From: Akkermansiaceae bacterium
Lineage (GTDB): Bacteria > Verrucomicrobiota > Verrucomicrobiia > Verrucomicrobiales > Akkermansiaceae
Direction of reading: 5' to 3'
Length of the DNA: 64,000 nt
Assembly (NCBI GenBank): GCA_021200315.1
Contig: JAJQGU010000053.1
Coordinates: forward strand, 19,975-83,974
The position numbers and the translations under genes are program-made. This document shows, piece by piece, positions 35,686 through 45,558 of the stretch. Each line of letters starts with the position of its first letter. The first letter of the stretch is position 1. The notes under the pieces are model-generated. The model was not told the origin of the DNA, ran no database searches, and worked only from the letters and a program-made list of their open reading frames with translations.

Positions 35686-37761
35686 GTGCAGTTCAAAATT
35701 GTCCACGAAATACCGGGGCGTATCCGCTTCCGCGGCGGGAGGGGAGCCTTTTCCGTATCGCGGAAGGCAGCTCTCGAAAGGGCTGTGGAAAATTGGCCGT
35801 ATGTGCATTCAGCCAAAGCGAATCCGTTGAATGGAAGCCTCCTCGTGCACTATGAAGTTCCGTCGCGCGGAGATCTGCTTGCGCGGCTTTGCGCTCTTGA
35901 CGTCTCATTGCTCCCGGAGGAGATGGAAACTGATTCTGCGGGGATGGAACAGCTGAAGCGCGAGTTCCGGAAAAAGCTTTTTGGCCGGGCGATGGGCTAT
36001 GCGCTCCGAAAAATGCTGCCGGCGCCGCTGGGAATGTTTTTCAGCCTGATGCGCTACAGACCTTATTTCGGCAAAGGAGTCCGCAGCCTTCTCCACGGTC
36101 GGGTGAACGTGGCCGTGCTCGATTCCGTTTCCATAGGAGCGGCCTTTGCGTCGGGCGCTGTCTCTACGGCCAATTCAATCATGTTTCTTCTTTCGATTAC
36201 GGAACTGTTGGAGGAACACACCCGCAGAAAAACCCGCAGAGCTCTTTCCGAAAGTCTTGCCGTCAATGTGGAGCGTGCGTGGAAAGTGGAGGATGGAAAA
36301 GAAACTTCCGTGCCGTTCGCATCGCTTGTGTGCGGCGATGTCATCCGCATTCGGGACGGCTCCATGATCCCGGCGGACGGCGTGGTCGTCTTTGGCGAGT
36401 GCGAGGTGAACGAAGCTTCCATGACGGGTGAATCCACGCTCGTGCACAAGGCCAAGGCATCGACAGTCTATGCCGGCACGGCGGTGGAGCAGGGGAGCAT
36501 ACAAGTGCTGATAACGGCTCTCCGTCATGAAACGCGCATCAGCCGCATCATGGACATGATCGATCGTTCCGAAGGAATGAAGGCGCTCATGCAGAGCCGC
36601 GCCGAGAGTCTGGCCGATGCAATCGTTCCGTATACCCTGCTCTCTTCTGTATGCTTTTATTTTTTGACGAGCAATGTGACACGTGCCATTTCGCTGCTGA
36701 TGGTCGATTATTCCTGCGCCATTAAGCTGGCAGTGCCCATTTCGGTGATTTCCGCCATGCGCGAGGCGTCTCAGCGGCGTGTGGCAGTGAAGGGGGGACG
36801 CAGCCTTGAAGCCTTTGCCGAAGCCGATACCATTGTGTTCGACAAGACAGGAACGCTCACCAGCGCTTCGCCCTCCGTGGCCAAGGTGGTTCCTCTGGCA
36901 GGATATACACGGGACGAAGTGCTGCGCATATCCGCCTGCCTGGAGGAGCACTTCCCTCACAGCGTGGCCCGAGCCGTTGTGCGCCAGGCGGAGTGCGAAG
37001 GGCTCGTCCATGACGAGCAGCATGCCGAAGTGGCTTATGTGGTCGCGCATGGAATCGCGTCGAGTCTCCACGGCCAGCGCACGCTCATCGGCAGCCATCA
37101 TTTCATTTTCGAAGATGAAGGGGTGGAACTTACTCCCGAAATCCAGACGGCCATTGACCGTGAAGGAGCTCGTTCCTCAAATATTTATCTGGCCATTGAC
37201 GGCAGGCTGGCCGGTTTCCTCTGCATCGAGGATCCTCTGCGGCCGGAAGCCGCCGGAGTGATCAGGAAGCTGCGGGCGCAAGGGATCAGCCGTATTATAA
37301 TGCTTACAGGCGATGGCGAAAATGCCGCGAGAAATGTGGCCGAAGAGTTGGGCATCGATGAATACCGCGCCCAGGTTCTGCCGGGGGACAAGGCCCACAT
37401 AGTGCAGGAATTCAAAGATCGGGGCCATTGCGTCATCATGGTGGGAGACGGCATAAACGATTCTCCCGCGCTTTCCTGCGCCGATGTCTCCGTGGCGATG
37501 AAGGACGCTTCGGATCTTGCCCGTGAAGTGGCTGATATCACGCTCCTGTCGTCGGATCTCAGGGAGCTCATTGCTCTCCGCAGACTCAGCCGCGCACTGT
37601 TGGATCGCATTCAGTCCAACTATCGCTTCATCGTAGGGTTCAACAGTTCACTCATCGCGCTCGGCATGGCGGGAATGCTTTCTCCTGCCGCCATCGCCTT
37701 TTGGCACAACGCCTCGACTATGGCCGTCAGTGCCCGAAGTGCGCGTCCCTGCCTTGCATAG
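35686..37761 (+). CDS. P1B-type heavy-metal-transporting ATPase
   Basis: 691 residues. An N-terminal HMA-like domain (IVHEIPGRIRFRGGRGAF) without a CxxC pair is followed by membrane helices, the TGES actuator motif (MTGESTLVHK), SYSCAIKLAVPISVISAMREA in place of the CPC motif of copper/zinc pumps, the phosphorylation site DKTGT with Asp386, HP-like loop HFPHSVARAV and the hinge GDGINDSPAL. This combination is typical of the subgroup paired with DUF6110 proteins, for which I suspect manganese or iron export. It starts at GTG 35686; a TAA lies just before it in frame. Substrate specificity is an inference. Confidence 0.85.
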   Translation: MQFKIVHEIPGRIRFRGGRGAFSVSRKAALERAVENWPYVHSAKANPLNGSLLVHYEVPSRGDLLARLCALDVSLLPEEMETDSAGMEQLKREFRKKLFGRAMGYALRKMLPAPLGMFFSLMRYRPYFGKGVRSLLHGRVNVAVLDSVSIGAAFASGAVSTANSIMFLLSITELLEEHTRRKTRRALSESLAVNVERAWKVEDGKETSVPFASLVCGDVIRIRDGSMIPADGVVVFGECEVNEASMTGESTLVHKAKASTVYAGTAVEQGSIQVLITALRHETRISRIMDMIDRSEGMKALMQSRAESLADAIVPYTLLSSVCFYFLTSNVTRAISLLMVDYSCAIKLAVPISVISAMREASQRRVAVKGGRSLEAFAEADTIVFDKTGTLTSASPSVAKVVPLAGYTRDEVLRISACLEEHFPHSVARAVVRQAECEGLVHDEQHAEVAYVVAHGIASSLHGQRTLIGSHHFIFEDEGVELTPEIQTAIDREGARSSNIYLAIDGRLAGFLCIEDPLRPEAAGVIRKLRAQGISRIIMLTGDGENAARNVAEELGIDEYRAQVLPGDKAHIVQEFKDRGHCVIMVGDGINDSPALSCADVSVAMKDASDLAREVADITLLSSDLRELIALRRLSRALLDRIQSNYRFIVGFNSSLIALGMAGMLSPAAIAFWHNASTMAVSARSARPCLA

Positions 37762-37832
37762 AGTGAAGGTTCGTGCGCCTCTCGAGCGGGAGGAGGAATG
37801 TCCCTTGACGCCCTTCCGGCTCTTGTCCCGTC

Positions 37833-39470
37833 TCACCCTTTTGAGAGAAAGGTTCTCCGAGCCCAGTCGCCGAAGCTTTCGCCGGGGAGGCGTTCTTGAG
37901 AGAACCTGGTGAAGAGAGGTTTTACGGCTTCGACAAGTTCGGAGGCAGGGACGGTTTCCCGATAGATGAAAGCGAGGCGATCGCCGGCACGGGAGCCGCC
38001 AATCCAGATGTTGTATTTGCCGGGAGCGCGTCCCACAAATGCGATTTCGGCGAGGAAAGGGCGGGTGCAGCCATTGGGACACCCGGTCATGCGGAGTGTG
38101 ATGGGCTCATCTTGGAGACCGAGGGCGAGGAGATGTTTTTCCAGCTCCGTGACGAGCCCGGGCAGGCTGCGTTCGGAATCCGCCAGAGCCTGCGGGCACC
38201 AAGGCAGACTGGTGCAGGCTGAGGAATGGCGCCTCAGCCCCGAGCTCGCGGGCAGGAGATTGTATGCTGCAATGATCTCTTTTATTGGTGAGAGGGTTTC
38301 GGGAGCGATGCCCTGGAGAGTGAGGTTTTGATTGCCGGTGATGAAGAAATTTCCCCGGTGCACCTTGGCGAGTTCGCGGAGTCCCGTTTTCATTCGCTGT
38401 CCTTCTGTGTCGCGCACACGGCCGCCGTCCACGAAGATTGTGAGGCGAGCGGGTGAATCGGGCGCCTCGCTGTTCGAGGCGAGTGTAAACGGACGGGCTG
38501 CGCCAAGCGGAAAGGTGAGGCGATTCTTTAACTCGCGGATGAACCATTCCGCGCCCCGCTCGGCCATGGTGTAGCGCAGACGCGAAGTTTTGCGGTTGCA
38601 GCGGGTGCTGTATTCCTTGTGAATGAGGAGAACCTGGCGAGCCACTTCTTCCGTTTGCGGCGGCGTGCAGAAACCGATCGTATCGGCCAATCGGGGGTAG
38701 GATGCAGCATTGCCGTAGGCATAGCCCTGACCGCCCCCGGCGAGAATATCGTAACCGACGATGCTCCCCTTGTCCTCAATAGCGACGAAGGCGAGATCCT
38801 GAGCGTAGACGTCCACATCATTGACGGGAGGCAGAGCGAAAGCGATCTTGAATTTCCTGGGCAGATAACCCGCACCGTAAAGAGGCTCTTCATCGCCGCC
38901 GGTGTAGACCCGCTTTCTATCGAGCCAAATTTCATGGTAGGCATGCGTGTGGGGTTCGAGTTTACGGGAAAGGTTTCGTGCTTGTTCCATGATCTCCCTG
39001 CTGAGTTCGGGCGCATCCGGATTGGTTGCTGCCATTACGTTGCGCACGGCGTCGCCACTGGCGGCGATGCATGTGAGAGAGCGTTCGTGCAGCTCTTGCA
39101 TGGTTTTCTTGAGGTCCGTCTTGATCACGCCGTGCAGCTGGATGGATTGGCGGGTAGTGAGCTTGAGAGTGCCATTGCCCAAACGATCGGCCATTTCATC
39201 AATGGCAAGCCATTGATGCGGGCTCAGGCATCCGCCGGGCAGGCGGAGACGCACCATGAATGACCAGTCGCGATCTTTCCCTGCTTTTTTGCGGAGCTGT
39301 CGGATATCCCTGTCGTCCTGCTGGGTGACGCCGTGAAATTTGAGGAGGAACTCTTCGGCGGCGGGGAAATGGGAAGCAAGAGGGTCTTGCAGGAAGGAGC
39401 TGATGCGGCCTCTCAGGAAATCGCTTTCCTCCTTGTATTGTTCATGGGCTGTGTACTTTTCTTTGTTCAT
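37833..39470 (-). CDS. Assimilatory sulfite reductase, hemoprotein type
   Basis: Reduces sulfite to sulfide using siroheme coupled to a [4Fe-4S] cluster. 545 residues with the two half-repeats of the family. The cluster ligands are in SACTSLPWCPQAL and MTGCPNGCTRP (four Cys). It matches CysI-type hemoproteins; a ferredoxin-dependent sulfite or nitrite reductase is the alternative. No CysJ flavoprotein is in the cluster, so the electron donor is unclear. It is the last gene of the minus-strand sulfur cluster, 30 bases after the permease. Confidence 0.85.
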   Translation of the reverse strand: MNKEKYTAHEQYKEESDFLRGRISSFLQDPLASHFPAAEEFLLKFHGVTQQDDRDIRQLRKKAGKDRDWSFMVRLRLPGGCLSPHQWLAIDEMADRLGNGTLKLTTRQSIQLHGVIKTDLKKTMQELHERSLTCIAASGDAVRNVMAATNPDAPELSREIMEQARNLSRKLEPHTHAYHEIWLDRKRVYTGGDEEPLYGAGYLPRKFKIAFALPPVNDVDVYAQDLAFVAIEDKGSIVGYDILAGGGQGYAYGNAASYPRLADTIGFCTPPQTEEVARQVLLIHKEYSTRCNRKTSRLRYTMAERGAEWFIRELKNRLTFPLGAARPFTLASNSEAPDSPARLTIFVDGGRVRDTEGQRMKTGLRELAKVHRGNFFITGNQNLTLQGIAPETLSPIKEIIAAYNLLPASSGLRRHSSACTSLPWCPQALADSERSLPGLVTELEKHLLALGLQDEPITLRMTGCPNGCTRPFLAEIAFVGRAPGKYNIWIGGSRAGDRLAFIYRETVPASELVEAVKPLFTRFSQERLPGESFGDWARRTFLSKG

Positions 39471-39500
39471 GGTGGTGCAGATGGCAAATTTAGTGGAAGA

Positions 39501-40277
39501 TCAGTTTATATTGGTCCCCCAGCGTTTGTGGAGCGATCGCTCCAGAGGGGAAAAGATCAGCTTGTCCGAGAGCAGACCCACGAGGATAATGATGAGCATG
39601 ACTCCTATCACCTGCTCCATGGCGTTTAGTTCGCGGCCGAAGTGCAGCAATTGCCCCAAGCCGAACCCCGTAAGGATAGTGACGTAGATTTCCGCAGACA
39701 TGAGGGAGCGCCAGGCAAAGGCCCAACCCTGTTTCATGCCGCTCACCACAAAGGGGGCGGATGCCGGCAGCGTGACGAAGAGAAGTGTGTAGGCTGCTCC
39801 TGCTCCCATGGTGCGCGCCGCGCGGGCGTAAATAGGGGGTACATTTGACAGTCCGTTTTCGGTCGAAAGCATCACGGACCAGACGGTGCCCATGATCACG
39901 ACGAAGAGAATGGCCGATTCTTCCTGTCCGAACCAGAGCACGGCCAGAGGCACCCAGCATACGCTGGGTAATCCCTGAAACCCGAGCCCCAGCAGTCCAA
40001 TGGTGTTCTTCACCAGATTCAGCTTTGCGCTCAGCAGACCGAGAGGAACGCCCGCAAGCACACCGATGAAATAGCCCAGGAAGAGTCGATGTATCGTAAC
40101 CAGAAGAGCCGACCACAGCGTCCCGTCTTCAGCGGCCTCTTGAAGATAGGCAAAGATAGATGAAGGCGATGGGAAAAGGAATATCTGCCACCATCCCGCG
40201 TGTGCGCCGTATTCCCAGAGCGCAAGAGCGGCCGCGGCAAACAGAAGAGATTCGGAAATATTGATCAGTTTTTTCAT
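39501..40277 (-). CDS. ABC importer permease, sulfonate/taurine type
   Basis: 258 residues with six membrane helices. The EAA-type coupling loop lies at APPIYARAARTMGAGAAYTLLFVTLPASAP, written here in two parts: PPIYARAARTMGAG and YTLLFVTLPASAP. The family is SsuC/TauC/NrtB. Together with the ATPase and lipoprotein genes next to it, it should import an organic sulfur compound. Nitrate/bicarbonate use is less likely given the cys neighbours. Confidence 0.85.
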   Translation of the reverse strand: MKKLINISESLLFAAAALALWEYGAHAGWWQIFLFPSPSSIFAYLQEAAEDGTLWSALLVTIHRLFLGYFIGVLAGVPLGLLSAKLNLVKNTIGLLGLGFQGLPSVCWVPLAVLWFGQEESAILFVVIMGTVWSVMLSTENGLSNVPPIYARAARTMGAGAAYTLLFVTLPASAPFVVSGMKQGWAFAWRSLMSAEIYVTILTGFGLGQLLHFGRELNAMEQVIGVMLIIILVGLLSDKLIFSPLERSLHKRWGTNIN

Positions 40278-40290
40278 GGCTCAGAATGGT

Positions 40291-41061
40291 TCAGAGACGT
40301 TTTCGGGCGCTTGTCCCGCGCTGTTTCAAAGCACGGGTGATTTCCAATGAGAGAGCGGATAACTTCGGATCATTGATCTGGCGAGGTCTCGGAAGGCGCA
40401 CGGAAAATTCCCGGCAGATGCGTCCCGGATGCTCCGAAAAGAGAATGACGCGGTCACCGAGGCATACGGCCTCGCGGATGTTGTGAGTCACAAATACGAC
40501 AGTGGTTCCGTTTCCGCTGCAAATGAACTGCACATCTGCGTAAAGCTGTTCCCTCGTCATGGCGTCGAGAGCGGCGAAGGGTTCGTCCATCAAGAGCACA
40601 CGGGGATGGGCAGCCAGGGCTCGTGCGATGGCCACGCGCTGCTTCATGCCGCCGGAAAGTTCGTGAATCCGAGAATGTACGACGTTTCCCAGGTTTACGC
40701 GTACGAGGCTCTCGAGAGCGGCCTTCCGGCGCTTCCTGTGGGGAATGTCCGAGAAGCGCAGTCCGAATTCCACGTTTCCCAAGACATCCAGCCAAGGGAA
40801 AAGGGCGAAATCCTGAAACACCATGGCGCGGCCAGCTCCCGGTCCGGTGATGATTTCTCCATCATACAGAATGACTCCTGTGTCGCTTTCGAGCAGACCG
40901 GCGATCATATGGAGCAACGTTGTTTTGCCGCAGCCGCTCGGCCCGACAAGACATACGAATTCCCCTTCTTCAACGTCCAGACTGGCCGGCGAGAGAGCCA
41001 GCCCCGATATCTTGTCGGCGATGTAGCTTTTAGAAACATTGCGTATGGAAAGTCGGCTCAT
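40291..41061 (-). CDS. ABC importer ATPase, sulfonate/taurine type
   Basis: 256 residues. Walker A GPSGCGKTTLL, Q-loop MVFQDFALFPWLDV, signature LSGGMKQRVAIARAL, Walker B VLLMDEPFAALD and the switch His in VFVTHNIREAV are all intact. This is the SsuB/TauB/NrtD subgroup. It energises the permease encoded next to it. Confidence 0.9.
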   Translation of the reverse strand: MSRLSIRNVSKSYIADKISGLALSPASLDVEEGEFVCLVGPSGCGKTTLLHMIAGLLESDTGVILYDGEIITGPGAGRAMVFQDFALFPWLDVLGNVEFGLRFSDIPHRKRRKAALESLVRVNLGNVVHSRIHELSGGMKQRVAIARALAAHPRVLLMDEPFAALDAMTREQLYADVQFICSGNGTTVVFVTHNIREAVCLGDRVILFSEHPGRICREFSVRLPRPRQINDPKLSALSLEITRALKQRGTSARKRL

Positions 41062-41073
41062 TTTGAGGAATGG

Positions 41074-42072
41074 CTAATATGGGGCGACAATGTCTGAAAT
41101 GTCGGAGGTGTTCTTGAAGAAACCGCATTGCGCGGCATCCCCCACAAATAGGTCAAGCTTCTTCTGTGAGATTTCGTGAGTGGGAAGCAGGCGTTTCCAA
41201 GCTTGTTTCACTAACCCCGGGTCTATTTTGGAGTGCGAGAGATCCTCGATTTCTTCAACTACAATCTTCTGAGCATCTTCAGGATGCTCGAGAATCCACC
41301 GAGTGAGATCGCGGTGCGCTTCGATCACAGCCTTCGTGATGCCGGGGTTCTGCGACATGAATTCCCTGCGGGCTGTGAGTACCGTGGTGATGGCCTCCGA
41401 TTCGTCGACCAGAATTTTCCCTTTTGCGTTGCTCTCGAGACGGCTGACCCAGGGCTCGACAGTCCAGGCGGCATCGATCTTTTTCTGACGAAACAGGTTG
41501 ATCTGCTCAGGATTGGGCGTGGGAAGAATACGGACGTCTCCGCCGGACTGCGTAATCGTGAGTCCTGCTTTGGCAAGCCAAGCGCGGCAGGCGATGTCTT
41601 GCGTATTGCCGAGCTGAGGAGTAGCGATCACCTTGCCTCGAAAGTCTTCCGGCGCACCGGCCGTGGAATCCTCCGGAACGACGAGAGCTGAACCGCCTTG
41701 CACAGAACCGGCGATAATTTGTAACAGCGCTCCGCGAGACTTTGCGTAGGCATTGATGGCAGGGCCGGGGCCTACGTAGGTAAAATCCAATGCACCGGCA
41801 AACATGGCTTCCATAGCGCTGGGACCGGCGTTGTAGGAATACCATTGGATGCTCACAGGCCGTCCGATGCGTTCGCCGAGATATTTCTCATAGCCGATCC
41901 AACCTTGGCCGGTGCGGCTGGCGTGTCGGGCCACGAGCCCTTGCGCGTGCGTTACATTCGGGAAGAGGCCGAATCGAACCTTGGCAACAGGGGATTCTTC
42001 CTTGGAAGAACCGCAGGACGCAAGGAGGAACAATACCGGGACGGAGGAGAATAATAATGAAAAGATTTTCAT
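41074..42072 (-). CDS. ABC importer substrate-binding lipoprotein, sulfonate/taurine type
   Basis: 332 residues with a lipoprotein signal (LFSSVPVLFLLASCGSS: lipobox LASC). The binding protein fold follows: RFGLFPNVTHAQGLVA, EAMFAGALDFTYVGPGPA, and a hinge at ATPQLGNTQDIACRAWL. It belongs to the SsuA/TauA/NMT1 type. It presents the substrate to the permease. The specific ligand cannot be read from sequence; aliphatic sulfonates or taurine fit the context. Confidence 0.85.
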   Translation of the reverse strand: MKIFSLLFSSVPVLFLLASCGSSKEESPVAKVRFGLFPNVTHAQGLVARHASRTGQGWIGYEKYLGERIGRPVSIQWYSYNAGPSAMEAMFAGALDFTYVGPGPAINAYAKSRGALLQIIAGSVQGGSALVVPEDSTAGAPEDFRGKVIATPQLGNTQDIACRAWLAKAGLTITQSGGDVRILPTPNPEQINLFRQKKIDAAWTVEPWVSRLESNAKGKILVDESEAITTVLTARREFMSQNPGITKAVIEAHRDLTRWILEHPEDAQKIVVEEIEDLSHSKIDPGLVKQAWKRLLPTHEISQKKLDLFVGDAAQCGFFKNTSDISDIVAPY

Positions 42073-42168
42073 TGCTCTATGGATTGTTAAGATGATTGCG
42101 GGAGATTGTATGTGGTTTTCTTTGCCATGTCAGCATGCGTTGTGTTTCTATTTCTTCAGCTGCGCTTT

Positions 42169-43908
42169 TCAATGATCGAAATCGACGAAAAGTGTTCGGG
42201 CCAGAAGCGCTGCTGACATTTTCCCCGCTTCCTGGATGGGAATGATGCGGTCGGCCGTTTCCGGCGCACCATTGACATCACCCAGCCAGACGCGGAAGAT
42301 ACCGTGAGCCTTGAGGGGCAGCGCAGGCAATCCCGGGAGCACGGCAACGCTCATGACGCCCGCTTCGGAGAGGAGGCCGGCCACATTCATGATTTCGCGG
42401 GCCGATCTTCCCCAGAGTCCCTCCGACCGATAGTCCAGTCCATAGGTATGAGCGCCTAAACGAAAGAGTTCCCGTTCGAGCTGCCGGGCAAAGAGGCGCG
42501 CTGGTTCGATATCTTCTCCTGCCACATAGATCTGGCGCCCTCCGTGCCCGAACATTTCGGCTCGTTCATCACCCGCGACAAAGGCGTTGATGCTTTCCTT
42601 CCCTTGTTCGTGGTTTGAGGCGCCCGCCCTGTGGGCGGGGCGGATCATGCCTGCGCCTGCCGTGATGTTGGTGATGGGATCAATGAGAATGAAGGCTCCG
42701 CCCGAGCGGTTGTCGCGATAGTAATCGTAGAACAGAGGCGAGTTTGTTTCCAGGACGATCCGCCCTACGTGATTGAGCGGCAGTTCGCGTACTTGACGAC
42801 TTTCGAGTGTGTTGACATCGATGTCATACTGGAGCTCGGCAATGCGCCCTTGTGTGTTTTTCCCGGCGTGGCGGACAAGATATTTGTCACCGGAGCGCAT
42901 CGGCTTTTCAGACATCCAGATCACTCGGGCTTCCACGCGGTCGGAGATGTGAGGGATGATGCCCTTCTTCACGATCATGTCTCCGCTGCTGATGTCGATC
43001 TCATCCTCAAGTTCAAGTACGACCGACTGAGGGGAAAAAGCCTCTTCGAAATGTCCGTCGGGGGTGACGATGGTTTTCACTCGGCTCGTTTTAAACGAAG
43101 GCAGAGCCACGATCTCGTCTCCCTTTCTGATTACGCCCGAAGTGATCATGCCGGCGAAACCTCGAAAATCGGGATTGGGACGGATAACCACCTGGACGGG
43201 GAAGCGGAAATCGTGAAAGTTCTGCGAGTCGCTGATATCAAGTGTTTCGAGCTGTGTGAGCAGATGGTCGCCGTGGAACCAGGCCGTTTTTCCCGTTTGA
43301 TGCGTCACATTTTCGCCTTCGATGGCGGAAATGGGGATGAAGCGAATGTCTGGAATGTTGAGCTGGCGCGTGAACTCGCGGAAGTCCGCTTCAATGGCAT
43401 GGAATTTTTCCTCCGAGTAGTCCAACAGATCCATCTTGTTTACGGCGACGATCAGGTGGCGGATCTTCAGCAGGGAGACGATGAAAGCATGGCGCTTCGT
43501 CTGCGTGAGCACACCATGGCGCGCGTCGATGAGAATGATGGCGGCGTCGGCCGTGGAAGCGCCTGTGGCCATGTTGCGGGTGTATTGTTCGTGGCCGGGG
43601 CAGTCTGCAATGATGAATTTGCGGCGCGGCGTGGTGAAATAGCGATAAGCCACGTCGATGGTAATACCTTGTTCCCGCTCGGCTTTGAGGCCGTCGAGAA
43701 GCAGCGCGTAGTCAATTTTTCCCGCGCCTGTGGTGCCGTTCTTTTCGCTGGCCTTCCGGAGTTCGGAAAGCTGATCGTCAAAAATCAGCTTGCTGTCGTA
43801 AAGCAGCCGGCCGATGAGAGTAGATTTTCCGTCGTCCACGGAGCCGCATGTGAGCACGCGGAGCAGACTCTTGTTCTCGTGTTCGTTGAGATAGGCGTTT
43901 ATATCCAT
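42169..43908 (-). CDS. cysN: Sulfate adenylyltransferase subunit 1 (GTPase)
   Basis: With CysD it activates sulfate to adenosine 5'-phosphosulfate, using GTP hydrolysis to pull the reaction. 579 residues of the EF-Tu-like family: GSVDDGKSTLIGRLLYDSK (P-loop), DCPGHEQYTRNM (switch II), VNKMDLLDY (guanine recognition), then two beta-barrel domains. The last ~130 residues are an extra tail (AEMFGHGGRQIYVAGEDIEP onward) with a part resembling an inactive or remnant APS-kinase domain, as in CysNC fusions, but no second P-loop is visible. It lies between cysD and the importer genes. Confidence 0.9.
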   Translation of the reverse strand: MDINAYLNEHENKSLLRVLTCGSVDDGKSTLIGRLLYDSKLIFDDQLSELRKASEKNGTTGAGKIDYALLLDGLKAEREQGITIDVAYRYFTTPRRKFIIADCPGHEQYTRNMATGASTADAAIILIDARHGVLTQTKRHAFIVSLLKIRHLIVAVNKMDLLDYSEEKFHAIEADFREFTRQLNIPDIRFIPISAIEGENVTHQTGKTAWFHGDHLLTQLETLDISDSQNFHDFRFPVQVVIRPNPDFRGFAGMITSGVIRKGDEIVALPSFKTSRVKTIVTPDGHFEEAFSPQSVVLELEDEIDISSGDMIVKKGIIPHISDRVEARVIWMSEKPMRSGDKYLVRHAGKNTQGRIAELQYDIDVNTLESRQVRELPLNHVGRIVLETNSPLFYDYYRDNRSGGAFILIDPITNITAGAGMIRPAHRAGASNHEQGKESINAFVAGDERAEMFGHGGRQIYVAGEDIEPARLFARQLERELFRLGAHTYGLDYRSEGLWGRSAREIMNVAGLLSEAGVMSVAVLPGLPALPLKAHGIFRVWLGDVNGAPETADRIIPIQEAGKMSAALLARTLFVDFDH

Positions 43909-43936
43909 GATGATGAAATTGTAGTTGATGAGGCGA

Positions 43937-44848
43937 TCAAAAATATCCTTCCCGTTTTTTCTGCTCCATTGAGGCGTCTCCGTCGTGGTCGATCACGCGG
44001 GTGGAGCGTTCGCTCAAGCGCGTTTCGAGCATTTCAGCCACGATCTCCTCCACCGTCGTTGCAGTGGATTCCACGGCGCCCGTGAGCGGGTAGCATCCCA
44101 GCGTGCGAAAGCGCACCATCTTCATTTCAGGCGTTTCTCCAGGGGAGAGTGGCAGTCTGTCGTCGTCTACCATGATGAGGGAGCCATCCCGCCTCACCAC
44201 GGGACGAAGCCGGGCAAAATAAAGATCGACCACTTCGATCTTCTCGAGGCGGATGTACTGCCAGATGTCGAGTTCCGTCCAGTTCGAGAGAGGAAAGATA
44301 CGCACGCTTTCGCCGGGGTTGATGCGTCCGTTGTAGAGGTTCCACAGCTCGGGACGCTGGTTTTTCGGATCCCACTGATTGAATTTGTCTCGGAACGAGA
44401 AGATGCGTTCCTTCGCACGGGATTTCTCTTCGTCCCGCCGGGCTCCGCCGAAGACCGCATCATATCCGCCGGCCGAAAGAGCCTGTAGGAGAGCCTGCGT
44501 CTTCATGATGTCTGTGTATTTACGGCTTCCGTAGTTGAAAGGGGTTACCCCCGCGTCAATGCCTTCCTGATTCTTGTGGACGATCAGTTCGAGGTTGTGT
44601 CTTTGTGCGAAACGATCGCGGAAAGCAATCATTTCCTTGAATTTGAATGTTGAATCGATATGCAGCAGCTTGAAGGGCAGACGCCCGGGATAAAATGCCT
44701 TCATGGCGAGGTGAACCAGCACCGAAGAGTCTTTCCCGATGGAATAGAGCAGAATGGGGTTTTCAAACTGGCTGACGGCATCGCGGAAGATATGAATGCT
44801 TTCAGCTTCCAGTTGGCGGAGTTGGCTGAGTTTGTAATTTTTGTTCAT
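43937..44848 (-). CDS. cysD: Sulfate adenylyltransferase subunit 2
   Basis: The PAPS-reductase-like half of ATP sulfurylase. The PP-loop [20 protein letters not shown] and [20 protein letters not shown] are diagnostic. ATG 44848 ([19 protein letters not shown]) gives the usual start and ~303 residues; the frame is open to 44932. It follows cysH and precedes cysN on the same strand. Confidence 0.93.
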   Translation of the reverse strand: MNKNYKLSQLRQLEAESIHIFRDAVSQFENPILLYSIGKDSSVLVHLAMKAFYPGRLPFKLLHIDSTFKFKEMIAFRDRFAQRHNLELIVHKNQEGIDAGVTPFNYGSRKYTDIMKTQALLQALSAGGYDAVFGGARRDEEKSRAKERIFSFRDKFNQWDPKNQRPELWNLYNGRINPGESVRIFPLSNWTELDIWQYIRLEKIEVVDLYFARLRPVVRRDGSLIMVDDDRLPLSPGETPEMKMVRFRTLGCYPLTGAVESTATTVEEIVAEMLETRLSERSTRVIDHDGDASMEQKKREGYF

Positions 44849-44874
44849 CGTGAATGAATTTCTATTCTGAAAAA

Positions 44875-45558
44875 TTATTGCCGGGGGCGGCGGTGCAGTC
44901 CGCATTCCCGATGTTCCGAGGGTTCCCACCACCAGCGGCCGGCGCGCACGTCTTCCGTGCGTTTGACAGCGCGGGTGCAGCAGGCGCAGCCGATGCTGGG
45001 GTAGCCTCGGTCATGCAGGGGGTTGTAGGGCACATTCCATGCACGGATATAGTCCCATACATCTTCTTCGGACCAGTCGGCCAGGGGGCTGATTTTTACG
45101 AGGCCGTTGGTCTCGTCGCGCTCCATGGGCCTGATCGCTCTGCGGGTGATGGATTGGGCGCTTCTCAATCCGCAAATCCAGGCCGATTTGCCCGAGAGCA
45201 TGCGGGTCAGCGGCCGCAGCTTGCGTACGCGGCAGCAGTCGTGCCGCTCGTCGATACTGTGGCGAAAGAGGTTGATGCCTTTCTCGAGGACGAGCTTTTC
45301 CGCCTCAGCGGTATCGGGCATAAATGGCGTAATGCGGATCCCGTAAGTTCTTTCAGTTTGGGCCCAGAGGTCGTAGGTTTCCGGGAACAAGCGTCCTGTG
45401 TCGAGTGTTGAAATGGGGATGTCCAGCCCAAGGCCGGCGATCATATGCGTGAGCACCTGGTCTTCCGCTCCGAAGGATGAAGCGAACACGATGCGCCCGT
45501 CATAGAGTTCAGCTGCTTGGCGGAGAATATCCGCCGCAGCGGGGGTGTCTGTATTCAT
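44875..45558 (-). CDS. cysH: Adenylyl-sulfate reductase (thioredoxin-dependent)
   Basis: Reduces APS to sulfite. 227 residues. The PP-loop-like core ([17 protein letters not shown]), and the cluster ligands [10 protein letters not shown] and GCACCTR give the CC...CxxC set typical of APS reductases with a [4Fe-4S] cluster, rather than PAPS reductases. The catalytic Cys is in HRECGLH near the end. It is the first gene of the cysH-cysD-cysN cluster. Confidence 0.93.
   Translation of the reverse strand: MNTDTPAAADILRQAAELYDGRIVFASSFGAEDQVLTHMIAGLGLDIPISTLDTGRLFPETYDLWAQTERTYGIRITPFMPDTAEAEKLVLEKGINLFRHSIDERHDCCRVRKLRPLTRMLSGKSAWICGLRSAQSITRRAIRPMERDETNGLVKISPLADWSEEDVWDYIRAWNVPYNPLHDRGYPSIGCACCTRAVKRTEDVRAGRWWWEPSEHRECGLHRRPRQ

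Noticed and set aside
42631..44085. 484-codon open frame antisense to cysN and cysD
   Set aside because: Opposite to clear genes with intact motifs; no recognisable domain.
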